From Chitinophagaceae bacterium (lineage in GTDB: Bacteria; Bacteroidota; Bacteroidia; Chitinophagales; Chitinophagaceae), in the NCBI GenBank assembly GCA_017307755.1, contig JAFKGQ010000011.1, positions 372,001-436,000 on the forward strand: a DNA stretch of 64,000 nucleotides, given 5' to 3'. The notes beneath the pieces are model-generated. The model was not told the DNA's origin. It did no database searches and saw only the letters and a program-made list of their open reading frames with translations. Shown piece by piece: positions 43,954-53,910 of this stretch (position 1 is the stretch's first letter; each line of letters opens with the position of its first letter). A program made the translations under genes and the position numbers.

Positions 43954-45153
43954 ATGAGCCCCGTGAGCCTGCTTCCTATATTACCCATCATTTTGATAGC
44001 GCTGGCGACAATGAAATTGACCGGGGCAATCTTGGGTATCAAGCCCGCGGAAGGCAGGTTTGCATCCATCGATGGGCTAAGGGGATATATGGCCTTTTTT
44101 GTATTCCTACACCATTCTTGTATCTGGTACTTGGCTATGCACGGATATGGATGGCGCCCACCGCCGTCCAATCTTTACAGCCAGTTTGGATCCACCAGTG
44201 TAGCAGTATTTTTTATGATCACTTCTTTCTTATTTTTTTCCCGTCTGCTGCAGGCACGTAAAGGCGATATGGATTGGTTGAAATTATATGTATCCAGGGG
44301 GTTCCGAATTATGCCCCTATATCTTTTTGCTTTACTCATCGTGCTGATCATAGTGGCTATTCTCAGCCATTTTACATTGCATGAACCTACAGGCAAGGTA
44401 ATTGTGGAAATATTCCAATGGCTGGCGTTTATCAAGGCAGATATCAATGGGATTAGTCCTACCTGGCTGATCATTGCGGGCGTAATATGGAGCCTGCCTT
44501 ATGAATGGCTGTTTTATTTTGCACTTCCCCTCCTGGGCCTGCTGCTAAGCATGAGGATATCTTTCCTGGTCTGGGTATTTGCAATGGCAGGCTTCTTTTT
44601 TTTCTTTTATGTGATCCTAACTTTTTATACGTCAGGAGGCATTCTTAACCACTTACTGCCTTTCCTGAGTGGGATTGCCGCTGCCTTTTTAGTGAAAATT
44701 CCGCAAGTAAGAGCACTGGCTTCCGGGCCGGCGGCCTCGGTCTGTATTGCACTATGTCTTATTGCAGGTGTGGGCTGGTTTAAATCTTTAGACGAAGTGG
44801 CGCCATTTCTGTTGGTATCCGTCTCTTTTGTCGGGATAGCATGCGGTAACAGCCTTTTTGGGATCCTCACTCATTCGTTGTCTCGCACACTAGGACAGAT
44901 ATCTTATAGCATTTACCTATTACATGGGATCGTACTGTTCGTCACTTTCAATTGGATATTGGGATTCCAGCGTGCCGCACAGTTTTCGCCTTTGTTACAT
45001 TGGGGCATTATTGCCGTATGTGCCGTTGGTGTGGTGACAATCTGCAGTTTGACTTATTATTTTATTGAACGACCCGGCATGGATGCTGCGTCAGCTGCAA
45101 CAAAAAAATTGAGAAAACAAGTCAGAGCGCCAGGTATCTTAAAAAATGCCTGA
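43954..45153 (+). CDS. Acyltransferase family 3 membrane protein
   Basis: This 399-residue protein has about ten membrane segments. It begins with the signature of the Acyl_transf_3 (OafA/OatA-like) family: RFASIDGLRGYMAFFVFLHHS, followed by FFMITSFLFFSRLL and a late SYSIYLLHGIVLF and YYFIERPG. Such enzymes add acetyl or other acyl groups to sugars of surface polysaccharides, lipopolysaccharide or peptidoglycan. No extracellular SGNH domain is attached. It fits with decoration of the glycan made by the surrounding GT-C enzymes. Its stop lies 1 nt from the convergent GH116 gene. Confidence 0.87.
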   Translation: MSPVSLLPILPIILIALATMKLTGAILGIKPAEGRFASIDGLRGYMAFFVFLHHSCIWYLAMHGYGWRPPPSNLYSQFGSTSVAVFFMITSFLFFSRLLQARKGDMDWLKLYVSRGFRIMPLYLFALLIVLIIVAILSHFTLHEPTGKVIVEIFQWLAFIKADINGISPTWLIIAGVIWSLPYEWLFYFALPLLGLLLSMRISFLVWVFAMAGFFFFFYVILTFYTSGGILNHLLPFLSGIAAAFLVKIPQVRALASGPAASVCIALCLIAGVGWFKSLDEVAPFLLVSVSFVGIACGNSLFGILTHSLSRTLGQISYSIYLLHGIVLFVTFNWILGFQRAAQFSPLLHWGIIAVCAVGVVTICSLTYYFIERPGMDAASAATKKLRKQVRAPGILKNA

Positions 45154-45154
45154 T

Positions 45155-47683
45155 CTATTTCGACACTATCACCTTTTTGACCAATATGTTGCCGTAGACA
45201 GGGGTAACAGTCACCTTCCCCTGCTTATAGGTCACATTTCCAAACCCCGAAGCTGTAGAGAGAAAAGTGGTGAAGTCCCCTATTTTGGATTCTACGTATA
45301 ATATCTTGTCCACGGCATCATAACGCACACCAGTCATTGCTTCGAGCAGCGCATAACTGGACAATGCCCGGGCATACCAATGCCCGCACTCGTATTCGTC
45401 AAAGGGATTGCGGACAGTCCCATCATAGCGTTTACGGCAGGTCTTTACAATGTCCAGCCCCTCTTTTACATGTCCAGTAAATATAAGATGCGATGCAACC
45501 TGATATTCTACCCCGGTCCATACTTCATTACTGTATACAAAAGGGAGAGAAAGGCGCCCCCCTTCCGGCCAGGTGCATAAAAGCAGCCCCCCTTCCTGAC
45601 CAAGGGCATAAACAGGACGTTGTGGATTACTAAAGCCAGACAAATCCTTTTTAAAATTATATTTATAGACATTCAATAAATGTCTGGAAACCTTTGCCGT
45701 GTCGAGTGGCGCGGGTAAACCGCAAACCCGGGCGATCCAAGCCCCCAATACACCGTCACTAAGACACCCCTTTCCGTACTGGTATTTCGGACCTTCCTTT
45801 TCCAACAACTGTGCAGCTTCAATTGAATAATTCTCACCAAGAGAACGTTGAGGGTCGGCCACAGGATCAGGGGCGTTCAAGCCCGTCCATTGTATTTGCT
45901 GGATGAAATAATGACCATTATACAGAGATTTTTCCATGAAGAGACGCCCATCCATGTACAGTTGTTTGTATAAATTGGCCTCTTCCCCAAGATACTCACT
46001 GATCTTCACCATCGCCTCCAACGCTCCCAGGTAAAAACTGGTACACATTCCGTCCGGCCCCCAAAATTCAATATCATACGTGTTCAGATGAGGCTCTTCC
46101 AGTATGCCATGATGCCGGGGATCCCAGGTACGGATACAATAGTCAAGGCTGGCTTTCACTTTAGGGTATAACTTTCGCAGCCAAATACTGTCGCCGCTGA
46201 TCCGCCATTCACGATATATTTTCATAATGCCCCCCAATTGACCGTCAGCAGCTGCCACCAGATAATCATGGGCGAAGGGCCGTATAGGCAAGGCAGCACG
46301 ATGATTTTGGTGTCCATATAAATCCTGATCTTCTTTGAACTCCGTTTCACGGCAACCTCGTTCCAGGTCGGGAAAGAGATGGCATAATGCCTGTGCATAA
46401 TTCCAGACATGTGTACAAGTGCCAAAACAGCTGCCTTGCGCATCGTCACATCCTTCCCAGGCCCATATGCGGCCATCATATTGACGCAAGACGGTTGGAG
46501 ATTTGAGGATGGTTAGATTGGCGCTCACCGCCTCCAGCACTTCGGGAGGCAGCGTACTCCTGTAAAAAGCATCGCGGAAAAGGACGCTTTTGCCGCGCAG
46601 ATCACTGTAATGTTCCAGCCAGTAAGAACCCACTCCCTCGACACTGGAAAACCGGCTGCTATACCAGGGTTTGTGGAATCGGGAGGGAAGAAGTACGGAA
46701 AGATCCGGTACGGTACTGTCGGAAGGGACTTTTACAGTCCTCCCGCTGCGAAGCCTCGAATCCGGCACATACCAGGCCATTAAAACCCGAATTGTCCTCT
46801 CTTCGCCCGGCTTCAGCGTAAAAGGGACAAAAAGAGAGGCGCCGGGCGCATCCTTTTCTACAGGTGCGACAGGCTGAACCTGACCTTCCTCTATATGGTT
46901 CCAGGCCATAGAAAGAGGGTCCCACCAGCCGCCGCGGAACCAGCAATGGTCCACCACGGCGGCGGGATCGTCGGTGAAGATGGCAAAGTCCCCTTTTTGT
47001 TCGGGAGATCTCTCCGTGCCTGCCTGGGAGAGAATAAAGCCGTTGTGTATAGGTTTAATGGTATTGGGTCCAATAGTGTTGGTATCACGGCGGGATATGG
47101 CCATGAAGTTGCGGGCATTGTAAGAAAAGACGCACTCGATGGTCTGCCGGCCCGTATTTATAAACCGATACTCCAGCGCTCCGGCAGGCAGGCTGGAATT
47201 ATCGGCGTCAGTGGGAATAAAGGGGCTCCAGCCAGTGAGTAACACCTGTAAAGGTATCTCCGGGTCCTTCATCTTTACCTCTGCAAAAGGGAAACGTGCG
47301 AGAAACCCGGCTTCTCTGAATCTTGCCAGTCCAAAAGTAGTCCCCTGGGCGCCGATTCCCGTGCCCAATTGACCAAATTTCTTCCAGCCTGGAACGGGCC
47401 CTTCCAGGACACGGGCACTGCCAGGTCTGCCTTTTATGGAAATGGCCGCAAATATGGCCGGCTCGTTAAACATGTCGGGACTATTACGCACCGACATATG
47501 AGAAATAGCGCCTGTACCCTCCAGACAGAACATACCGGCCCCCATGCCGCCGATGGGAAATGCTGCACGTTGCAGGTTGCTGCCCAGGTAAACACCGTCA
47601 TAAGAATGTTGAGCATAGACGGTAGAAGATAGGAACAGAACTATCGAAATATGATAAACCCCTTTTTTGAGTATAAAGGACAT
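45155..47683 (-). CDS. Secreted GH116-type glycoside hydrolase, copy 2
   Basis: This 842-residue protein has a signal peptide (ends TVYAQ) and is a full-length paralog of 37485; most blocks are the same, for example FPIGGMGAGMFCLEGTG, CTHVWNYAQALCHLFP and NTYDIEFWGPDGMC. The main differences are an insertion near SDSTVPDLSVLLPSRF and many scattered changes, so it is a diverged duplicate and not an assembly repeat. The expected acid/base Asp in TYDIEFW is kept. It is the last gene of a minus-strand run of GT-C, outer-membrane barrel, GT-C and GH116, with gaps of about 60-90 nt. Confidence 0.85.
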   Translation of the reverse strand: MSFILKKGVYHISIVLFLSSTVYAQHSYDGVYLGSNLQRAAFPIGGMGAGMFCLEGTGAISHMSVRNSPDMFNEPAIFAAISIKGRPGSARVLEGPVPGWKKFGQLGTGIGAQGTTFGLARFREAGFLARFPFAEVKMKDPEIPLQVLLTGWSPFIPTDADNSSLPAGALEYRFINTGRQTIECVFSYNARNFMAISRRDTNTIGPNTIKPIHNGFILSQAGTERSPEQKGDFAIFTDDPAAVVDHCWFRGGWWDPLSMAWNHIEEGQVQPVAPVEKDAPGASLFVPFTLKPGEERTIRVLMAWYVPDSRLRSGRTVKVPSDSTVPDLSVLLPSRFHKPWYSSRFSSVEGVGSYWLEHYSDLRGKSVLFRDAFYRSTLPPEVLEAVSANLTILKSPTVLRQYDGRIWAWEGCDDAQGSCFGTCTHVWNYAQALCHLFPDLERGCRETEFKEDQDLYGHQNHRAALPIRPFAHDYLVAAADGQLGGIMKIYREWRISGDSIWLRKLYPKVKASLDYCIRTWDPRHHGILEEPHLNTYDIEFWGPDGMCTSFYLGALEAMVKISEYLGEEANLYKQLYMDGRLFMEKSLYNGHYFIQQIQWTGLNAPDPVADPQRSLGENYSIEAAQLLEKEGPKYQYGKGCLSDGVLGAWIARVCGLPAPLDTAKVSRHLLNVYKYNFKKDLSGFSNPQRPVYALGQEGGLLLCTWPEGGRLSLPFVYSNEVWTGVEYQVASHLIFTGHVKEGLDIVKTCRKRYDGTVRNPFDEYECGHWYARALSSYALLEAMTGVRYDAVDKILYVESKIGDFTTFLSTASGFGNVTYKQGKVTVTPVYGNILVKKVIVSK

Positions 47684-47765
47684 AATCGAATTTTTGCAAA
47701 ACGCCTTGATGGAAACACTCCAATTATTGAATGTTACTAGCGGAACAGAGAAAAAATTCGATATA

Positions 47766-49394
47766 TCAATAATAGGCGGCTTTTACATCTTTAGGCAGAA
47801 ATCTTTCATATCCATGTAGATTTCTTTGCAATCCTTGCCGAAAAGTGGTATCCACTGCATAAAAGGTAACCGTGTTACTCAGGCAAATAATATTGTTTTG
47901 TATCGTCCAGGTACCTACGGGTATCCACCCTGCAAAAAATTGCTGGGGAAACCAGACGTCAAATACCACAGCGACTTTTACACTGTCCTTTTTAACAGCC
48001 TGAGACACTACTTGTGGAGTATAATAGTTATTTAGTCTGGCCTTGGTGATCTCATAACTTGAAAGTCCGATGAGGTCCAGCTTTTTCCCCTCCGTGAGAT
48101 AGGAAACGGCTCCAATATCGTTCAGGGCAATGCCATCATTGTTATAATACTTATGAAAAAAACTCCCCATCTGGTATTGCTGCTGAAATATATTGACGGA
48201 TGCCAGCTCGATATCTCCGAAGGCCCTGCCGGACCGGAATACCAGCGGATAACACATGATACATGCCAGAAAAATAGAGATCCCCTTCGCCATCTGGGAC
48301 CAGCCGTTCCATATCTCTTTCCCGTACTTCAGGGCTAAAAACAGGATAAAGACAACAGCACATCCAATCAGGTATGCCTCATAACGAGATGATCTGTCGA
48401 TATTTGCCACAGCTAGTTGGGCCACAAAACCCGTCGTCAAAAGGAATATGATGTACCGGTAAGCAGGCTGTTTCCTTACCTGGTTATTAAAAATAAAATA
48501 CATAAGTGGGAGGATCAGTATCAGTCGTTGTACAGAGACGCTATTGTAAATATGCGGCCCCTGGGCGAGAGAAAGCCGTTCATAAAGCTGCGTGGTAAAG
48601 AAATAGTACAGCTCATTAAATGCCAGGTGGGGCGCCCGGGACTTCAACAATACGGAATTTGGCAAAAAATAAGCCCCGTTATAGAGCGAATAAAAGCCAA
48701 ACAAAAGGACGGGCAAAAATGAAAAGAATGCAAGACACAAGGCTGTCCAAATACGTTTGTGAAACAATAGAAGCATAAGCGCTGCTGCTATAAGTATGCC
48801 GCTCTCATACCGGGTAGCCGTCATAAGACCGGCCCATAAATAGACCTTCCACGGGAGTCTCCCATCCTTACCCCCTGCAACAGGTGGATCCGCCAACGAA
48901 TACGAAAAAGAGATAATAAACAAAAAACAGAATAAGAGCTGAAATGTGTGCTCCATGCCTATCATTACAGTGATCGGCAGCGGGGTAAAATAGATCAACG
49001 CAAGCAGGATCAGCAGTTGATAGGCGGGAGGAATGTCTTGCTCCACCAGCCAATTCCGAACAGTGATCAACAGAATAACAGCCGCCGCCAGGTTAAGCAG
49101 AAAAGGGATTATGGTGCTGGTGCCGATTAATTTAATGGTTCCCGCGATCAGGATGGGATAAATAATAGAAGAGGAGGCAGACGAAAATTCATGAGGAGTG
49201 GTACCCCAAACGCCATGATTCGCCAGATTTTTGCCGATCGAAAGGTGTATAAAAGGATCATCCAGGCCATAGCAGAATGTCCCTCCCGTATCTTGTAAGA
49301 TCTGGTATTCCATAATGGCTATCGGGAGTAAAAGTGCAAGCAATGCCAGCGGCAATACCCATTTCGAGGGTATTAAAGGTTGATTGGATTCCAT
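47766..49394 (-). CDS. Multi-pass membrane GT-C-like glycosyltransferase (family B)
   Basis: The 542-residue protein carries the family B blocks: GLDDPFIHLSIGKNLANHGVWG (loop DD pair), EFSSASSSIIYPILIA, GMEHTFQLLF, ATRYESGI, FLPNSVLLKS and a C-terminal domain ending FLPKDVKAAYY, like LPADERVIYY in 40030. It probably transfers sugars from a lipid-linked donor outside the inner membrane. It is 82 nt upstream of the second GH116 gene on the same strand, so the GH116/GT-C pairing of 37485/40030 is repeated here with the gene order reversed. Confidence 0.7.
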   Translation of the reverse strand: MESNQPLIPSKWVLPLALLALLLPIAIMEYQILQDTGGTFCYGLDDPFIHLSIGKNLANHGVWGTTPHEFSSASSSIIYPILIAGTIKLIGTSTIIPFLLNLAAAVILLITVRNWLVEQDIPPAYQLLILLALIYFTPLPITVMIGMEHTFQLLFCFLFIISFSYSLADPPVAGGKDGRLPWKVYLWAGLMTATRYESGILIAAALMLLLFHKRIWTALCLAFFSFLPVLLFGFYSLYNGAYFLPNSVLLKSRAPHLAFNELYYFFTTQLYERLSLAQGPHIYNSVSVQRLILILPLMYFIFNNQVRKQPAYRYIIFLLTTGFVAQLAVANIDRSSRYEAYLIGCAVVFILFLALKYGKEIWNGWSQMAKGISIFLACIMCYPLVFRSGRAFGDIELASVNIFQQQYQMGSFFHKYYNNDGIALNDIGAVSYLTEGKKLDLIGLSSYEITKARLNNYYTPQVVSQAVKKDSVKVAVVFDVWFPQQFFAGWIPVGTWTIQNNIICLSNTVTFYAVDTTFRQGLQRNLHGYERFLPKDVKAAYY

Positions 49395-49481
49395 ATAGGA
49401 TTGAGTTTAACAACGTCTGTACTAAACTTAACGAATGGGTATGGACTTTTCGGGATGAATTATTATCCAAAATGAATTTTG

Positions 49482-52220
49482 TCATTTCATCTTTCCGTGA
49501 CGTACGAACCGCCAGCCGGCGGACAGCATCCAATACCTGCCCATGACATTGTAATTGCTTTCTGTGGTCTGATTGGCCGTGGTAGTACGGCTGATGCCGG
49601 CGTTTTGCCCAAGAATGTCATACATCCGCCATCTGATATTCAGTTGATTTTTCAAAAAATCCTTTCCAATAGAAACATTCAGCAAAAGAGTTGCATTTTT
49701 CTTATCAAAATTGTCCAGCTTTTGCCGCCAATTATAAACACCATTGGTATTTATCTCAAATCCTTTTAAGAAAAAGATCGAAAATTGGGCGCTATAATAT
49801 TGCGTCCAGTAATGGATATTGCCGTTGATATTGACTGAGCTGTTACCAAAGGTATAATTAGCCCTGGCGTTTACCTGAAGACTGAATTTACCCGGAGCAA
49901 ATTTACTAAGGGTAATCCCTCCAGTCGAACCATAGTTATTATTTCTGCTTAGGTACTGGTTAACATAATTAACTGTACGATTATACATTACATTGGTGCT
50001 GACGCTCACGTCCAGATCCATCTGCTTTATCTTACGGGTGAATGAATAATTCAGGCTAAAATTATAATTCCCGTTTACATTTACGGCCTGGGTGATCTGT
50101 CGGCCGAGGGTATCCGTATAGGTTTTTGCGCTGATGCTGTTGGTGGTGAACCCAAAATTGAAGTTCAGGTTGAATATAGGGTTAACAAATTCGCTATACA
50201 TGATCCCAAAGTCATGTGTAAAGCTTCCCCTCAACCCGGGGTTACCTTTGACGATATGCAAAGGGTCGTTGTTATTCTGCACAGGTTGCAATTGAGTGAT
50301 CGAAGGTTGCTGTGTCCGGCCGCTATAATCAATATTTATACCCTTGTACTTGTTGATACCATAACGTGTATTGATGCGCGGGGCGAAATTGAGATAGTGG
50401 GTACGCAGGATGTTATCCTTTAACAAGTCCGTCTGACGATATGTATAATCCAAAATATCCCCGCCAATGACGTACATAATACGCGAGGTTCGTCCCTGTA
50501 GATTTACGGTGGCTTGCTGCGTGAGTACATTATTCTGATAATCATTGCTCAGGCTGTCAATAAATTTATCATATTTTCCGTCGCTGTGCGCATAGGTCGA
50601 TTGAAATGACCTGCTTTTGCTGAATGTGACACCATAGCTAAGCGCCAATATGGCATCAGTCCATACAGCCCGGGTGTAGCTCAGACTGCCGCTGAACGCA
50701 AGATCGTTTGACCGGTTGGCCTTACGCTGATCCGTCGTATCCGTACGCAATGGGCTGCCGTTGGGCTGAAAGAAGCTATTGATCGCATAAAGAAATCCAT
50801 TAGCCGTGCTTTGCTGACTGACGACACCGGCGCCAACCGTGAAATTCCTGTCTTTTTTTCGCCGTCCCCTGATCCGCCACATCATGCTGGTATTAAAATT
50901 CTGGCTCTGTATGTCAGAATGGATGTTCCGGATACTACTGTTTACCAGGGTGTCGTTGAAGCTGCTGCTGCTGTTGGACTGGAAGTCGTTGTGTCCCTGC
51001 ACCGTATTACCGTCGAAAGCTATATTATACGCAGAGAGCGTATCCAGTGTCCCTTCCAGACTTGCATTCACCCGGTGCTGATCGTGAAAATTACGGGAGC
51101 TGCTTTGCTGCTGCTGGATATAAATGGAGTCGGGAAGTACCTGACGGCTGATAAGGGTTGAAAATGGCCGGCTGCTCACCCGGCCATAGCTGTAATCACC
51201 GGTGAGGTTAGCCTGTCCCTCACCCCAACTGTTGGCGTAGTGAGTGCCTCCGCCGGCCGTTGTCGGGATACCTGTGCCGGCTGTGGCGCCAAAAGGATCA
51301 GCTATGCCCTGAAAAAGAATAAGGCTGGAGCCATACTGACCTACGTTGCCATTAAAATTTGTCGCTCCTGTGTTGGCCGCCATGCCAAGGGCCGCTAGTT
51401 GACGGTTACCCTTGAAGGAACCGAATAGTCCATTGGCGTTATAAAACCCATCCGTATCGCCACCCGCCTCGGTCTTTAAAAAATAGCCCTTTTTACTATC
51501 TTCTTTTAAAACGAGGTTCAGGGTTTTTGTTCTTTTTCCATCATCTACACCTGTAAATTCAGCCTGCTTGCTCTTTTTATCCAGTACCTGCGCTTTTGCG
51601 ATCATGTCAGCGTTGAAGTTACGGGTGACGATGGTAGGGTCGTCTCCAAAGAACGCTTTACCGTCCACCAGCAGTTGTTGAATTCGCTGGCCATTGACGG
51701 TGATGTTACCATCCTGGTCCACCTGCACACCCGGCAGCCGGAGCAATAATTCTTCTACGGTAGCATTTATCCTTGTCTTTACATGAGCCGTATTGTATTC
51801 GAGGGTGTCACCATGCCATTGCGGCCCCAATGATCGGGGGGTAACAGTGACGGAAGGCAGGGTATCTGCCCGTGGAGGCAGCGCCACGATCCCCAGATCG
51901 GTATCAATATGCCCATCCGTATGAATGGATCGCACAAGGCTGTTGTAAGCAGGATGGGTAATAAAAAGTAAATAACTACCGGGTGGTATATGCTCCAAAT
52001 AAAACCCACCATCTTTGTGCGTACGGGTATATTGTATGAGTGTAGAATCCGGCGCCAGCAGCGCAACCACGGCCATCGGGCAATTTTTATCAAAGGCCGT
52101 ATCCCGTAGACGGCCCTTTAGGGAAGCTTGTCCGAAGAGCGTGTCGGACTGCAAGAGTAACAGGAGAATAGCCGGCAGACATATGCGCGTAAGATAAGGT
52201 ATAAAGGTTTGCCGTTTCAT
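49482..52220 (-). CDS. Outer-membrane beta-barrel protein, TonB-receptor-like (PF14905 type)
   Basis: This 912-residue protein has a signal peptide (ends TLFGQ), a carboxypeptidase-regulatory-like domain (LKGRLRDTAFDKNCPMAVV), a plug-like domain (ELLLRLPGVQVDQDGNITVNG and QQLLVDGKAFFGDDP) and a long barrel of the outer membrane protein beta-barrel family. Such proteins resemble TonB-dependent receptors but lack a SusD partner. In this run of GT-C and GH116 genes it could export, import or anchor the glycan or its fragments; that is inference. It lies 64 nt after the GT-C gene 52285 and 87 nt before the GT-C gene 47766. Confidence 0.85.
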   Translation of the reverse strand: MKRQTFIPYLTRICLPAILLLLLQSDTLFGQASLKGRLRDTAFDKNCPMAVVALLAPDSTLIQYTRTHKDGGFYLEHIPPGSYLLFITHPAYNSLVRSIHTDGHIDTDLGIVALPPRADTLPSVTVTPRSLGPQWHGDTLEYNTAHVKTRINATVEELLLRLPGVQVDQDGNITVNGQRIQQLLVDGKAFFGDDPTIVTRNFNADMIAKAQVLDKKSKQAEFTGVDDGKRTKTLNLVLKEDSKKGYFLKTEAGGDTDGFYNANGLFGSFKGNRQLAALGMAANTGATNFNGNVGQYGSSLILFQGIADPFGATAGTGIPTTAGGGTHYANSWGEGQANLTGDYSYGRVSSRPFSTLISRQVLPDSIYIQQQQSSSRNFHDQHRVNASLEGTLDTLSAYNIAFDGNTVQGHNDFQSNSSSSFNDTLVNSSIRNIHSDIQSQNFNTSMMWRIRGRRKKDRNFTVGAGVVSQQSTANGFLYAINSFFQPNGSPLRTDTTDQRKANRSNDLAFSGSLSYTRAVWTDAILALSYGVTFSKSRSFQSTYAHSDGKYDKFIDSLSNDYQNNVLTQQATVNLQGRTSRIMYVIGGDILDYTYRQTDLLKDNILRTHYLNFAPRINTRYGINKYKGINIDYSGRTQQPSITQLQPVQNNNDPLHIVKGNPGLRGSFTHDFGIMYSEFVNPIFNLNFNFGFTTNSISAKTYTDTLGRQITQAVNVNGNYNFSLNYSFTRKIKQMDLDVSVSTNVMYNRTVNYVNQYLSRNNNYGSTGGITLSKFAPGKFSLQVNARANYTFGNSSVNINGNIHYWTQYYSAQFSIFFLKGFEINTNGVYNWRQKLDNFDKKNATLLLNVSIGKDFLKNQLNIRWRMYDILGQNAGISRTTTANQTTESNYNVMGRYWMLSAGWRFVRHGKMK

Positions 52221-52284
52221 GCATTTCCATGATAAAGGGAAGGGAAATTAATACATTACTCTGCAGCCATATCGCAAGGAAGGA

Positions 52285-53910
52285 TCAGGGATAAATAACT
52301 TTTACTGTCGCCGGCAATAAAGATTCGTAAACTTTGAGCTGTTGTTTTAATTTGGGTACAGAGTCTGTATTCAAGGCATAAAAGCTGATATGATCGCCCC
52401 TTAACAAGACACGGTGGTTGGTGTACCAGTCCGCCACCTTGGTCCAATGTTGCAATAGATTGTACGTATAGCGGCTTTCTGAAATGATTGCCAGGGCCGG
52501 CTGCTCCTTTTTTATCAGGTAATCCATGTATTCAACCCGGTCATAAGCACCTTCCTTGCTTCTGGCGATCTCGGTATAGGCAATCCCCGTAGCCGGATCC
52601 ATTTTTTTCCCATTACCCAGGTAGGCGTTTGCGCCGATGTCATCGACGACTACCGTCGCGTTGTTATAAAACCGGTTCGTAAACCCAGCCGCCTGCCAGC
52701 CTTGTTCATAAGTGTTTAGACACAAGAGGCGGGCATCCTTATAGGCGCCCCAGCCTCTTGAAAACAAGGGATAAAAAAGGAACAACCCTGTCCAGACAAA
52801 CAGCCATCTGGCGCCCATCCCTTTTGCCGGCCAGATATTCGTTGGATTTTCGGCCAGCAGTATGCCTACTACAAGAACCGTCAGGGCGATCAAATAAGCT
52901 TCATAACGATAGAATAACGCCACATTTGCAAAGAGCAGATGCAGGATGGCTGTCCCCAGGCATATAAAAAGCATATACCGGCGTTGGGGCTGGTGGAGAA
53001 TAGGCTCACGCAAAAGCCAATATGCCAGCGGCAGTATCAGCAATATCCTGCCCGTAGCAATGGATCCCTGTGTGGCAAACGGATAAAACAGACGTAAAAA
53101 GAGGTCATCCTGTAAAAATCTTTGAAAGGCGGCACCATCCGGGGGAATAGGAATCGCCTTTATCATGATGGAGGTAGGAAAAAAATAGGCGTCTTTTTGA
53201 AGGGAATATATGCCAAAAATAACGATGGGAGCCATGGATACAAGACTAAAAAGTATACAAGAAAGCCATTTACGTTTTATCATCAATACCAGGCAAGCTA
53301 TCAGTATAATAAAAAGCCCTTCATATCGGGTGGCTGTCAACAATAGTCCCCATACATAGATGTCCAAAGGCATGCTCTCCGCCCTGGCGTTCTGTGCTGT
53401 TTCTTCTGCCATCCATGTGGTAAATCGAAAAAGAAAAAGAGAGGCAAACAACACTTGTAATATATGTTCCGTACCTGTGATTACCAGGACGGGAATGGGG
53501 GTCAACAAGATAAAGGCTGCCAGGATCAACAATTGATGCCATGGTTTCAAGCCCAGTCTTTGAAGCCAGCGCTGGGTCACCAGGATACAGACCATTGCAG
53601 CGCCCAGATTTACCAGGAAGGTAATAACAAGATGTACGCCAAATAGCTTATACAGCAACGCCAGCAGCAACGGGTACAGGATAGATGATGATGCAGAGCT
53701 AAACTCCCCTGGTGATAGTCCCCATGTATCGTGAAAAGCAAGATTTTTTGCTATTGCCATCCGTATATACGCTTCATCCTGAGGAAAAACAAACACGCCC
53801 CTTGTATATTGTAAAAACGGGATCTCGAATATAATTATAGGGAGTATGAGAATAATAAAGGCAAACGGAAGCACCCATTGTTGAGACAGGTTAAATCTTT
53901 GGAGTTGCAT
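52285..53910 (-). CDS. Multi-pass membrane GT-C-like glycosyltransferase (family B)
   Basis: This protein of about 541 residues is the third family B member, with PQDEAYIRMAIAKNL (DE in place of DD), EFSSASSSILYPLLLA, GTEHILQVLF, ATRYEGLF and FFPTSIMIKA. It ends with LLPATVKVIYP, matching the ends of 40030 and 47766. The predicted role is sugar transfer at the outer face of the inner membrane. It is the first gene of the minus-strand run that continues with the outer-membrane barrel. The ATG at 53910 is preferred over a TTG 6 nt upstream. Confidence 0.7.
   Translation of the reverse strand: MQLQRFNLSQQWVLPFAFIILILPIIIFEIPFLQYTRGVFVFPQDEAYIRMAIAKNLAFHDTWGLSPGEFSSASSSILYPLLLALLYKLFGVHLVITFLVNLGAAMVCILVTQRWLQRLGLKPWHQLLILAAFILLTPIPVLVITGTEHILQVLFASLFLFRFTTWMAEETAQNARAESMPLDIYVWGLLLTATRYEGLFIILIACLVLMIKRKWLSCILFSLVSMAPIVIFGIYSLQKDAYFFPTSIMIKAIPIPPDGAAFQRFLQDDLFLRLFYPFATQGSIATGRILLILPLAYWLLREPILHQPQRRYMLFICLGTAILHLLFANVALFYRYEAYLIALTVLVVGILLAENPTNIWPAKGMGARWLFVWTGLFLFYPLFSRGWGAYKDARLLCLNTYEQGWQAAGFTNRFYNNATVVVDDIGANAYLGNGKKMDPATGIAYTEIARSKEGAYDRVEYMDYLIKKEQPALAIISESRYTYNLLQHWTKVADWYTNHRVLLRGDHISFYALNTDSVPKLKQQLKVYESLLPATVKVIYP

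Noticed and set aside
37485..47683. GH116 duplication as an assembly error
   Set aside because: The two copies differ at many scattered residues and by an insertion, and lie on opposite strands with different neighbours, so they are true paralogs.
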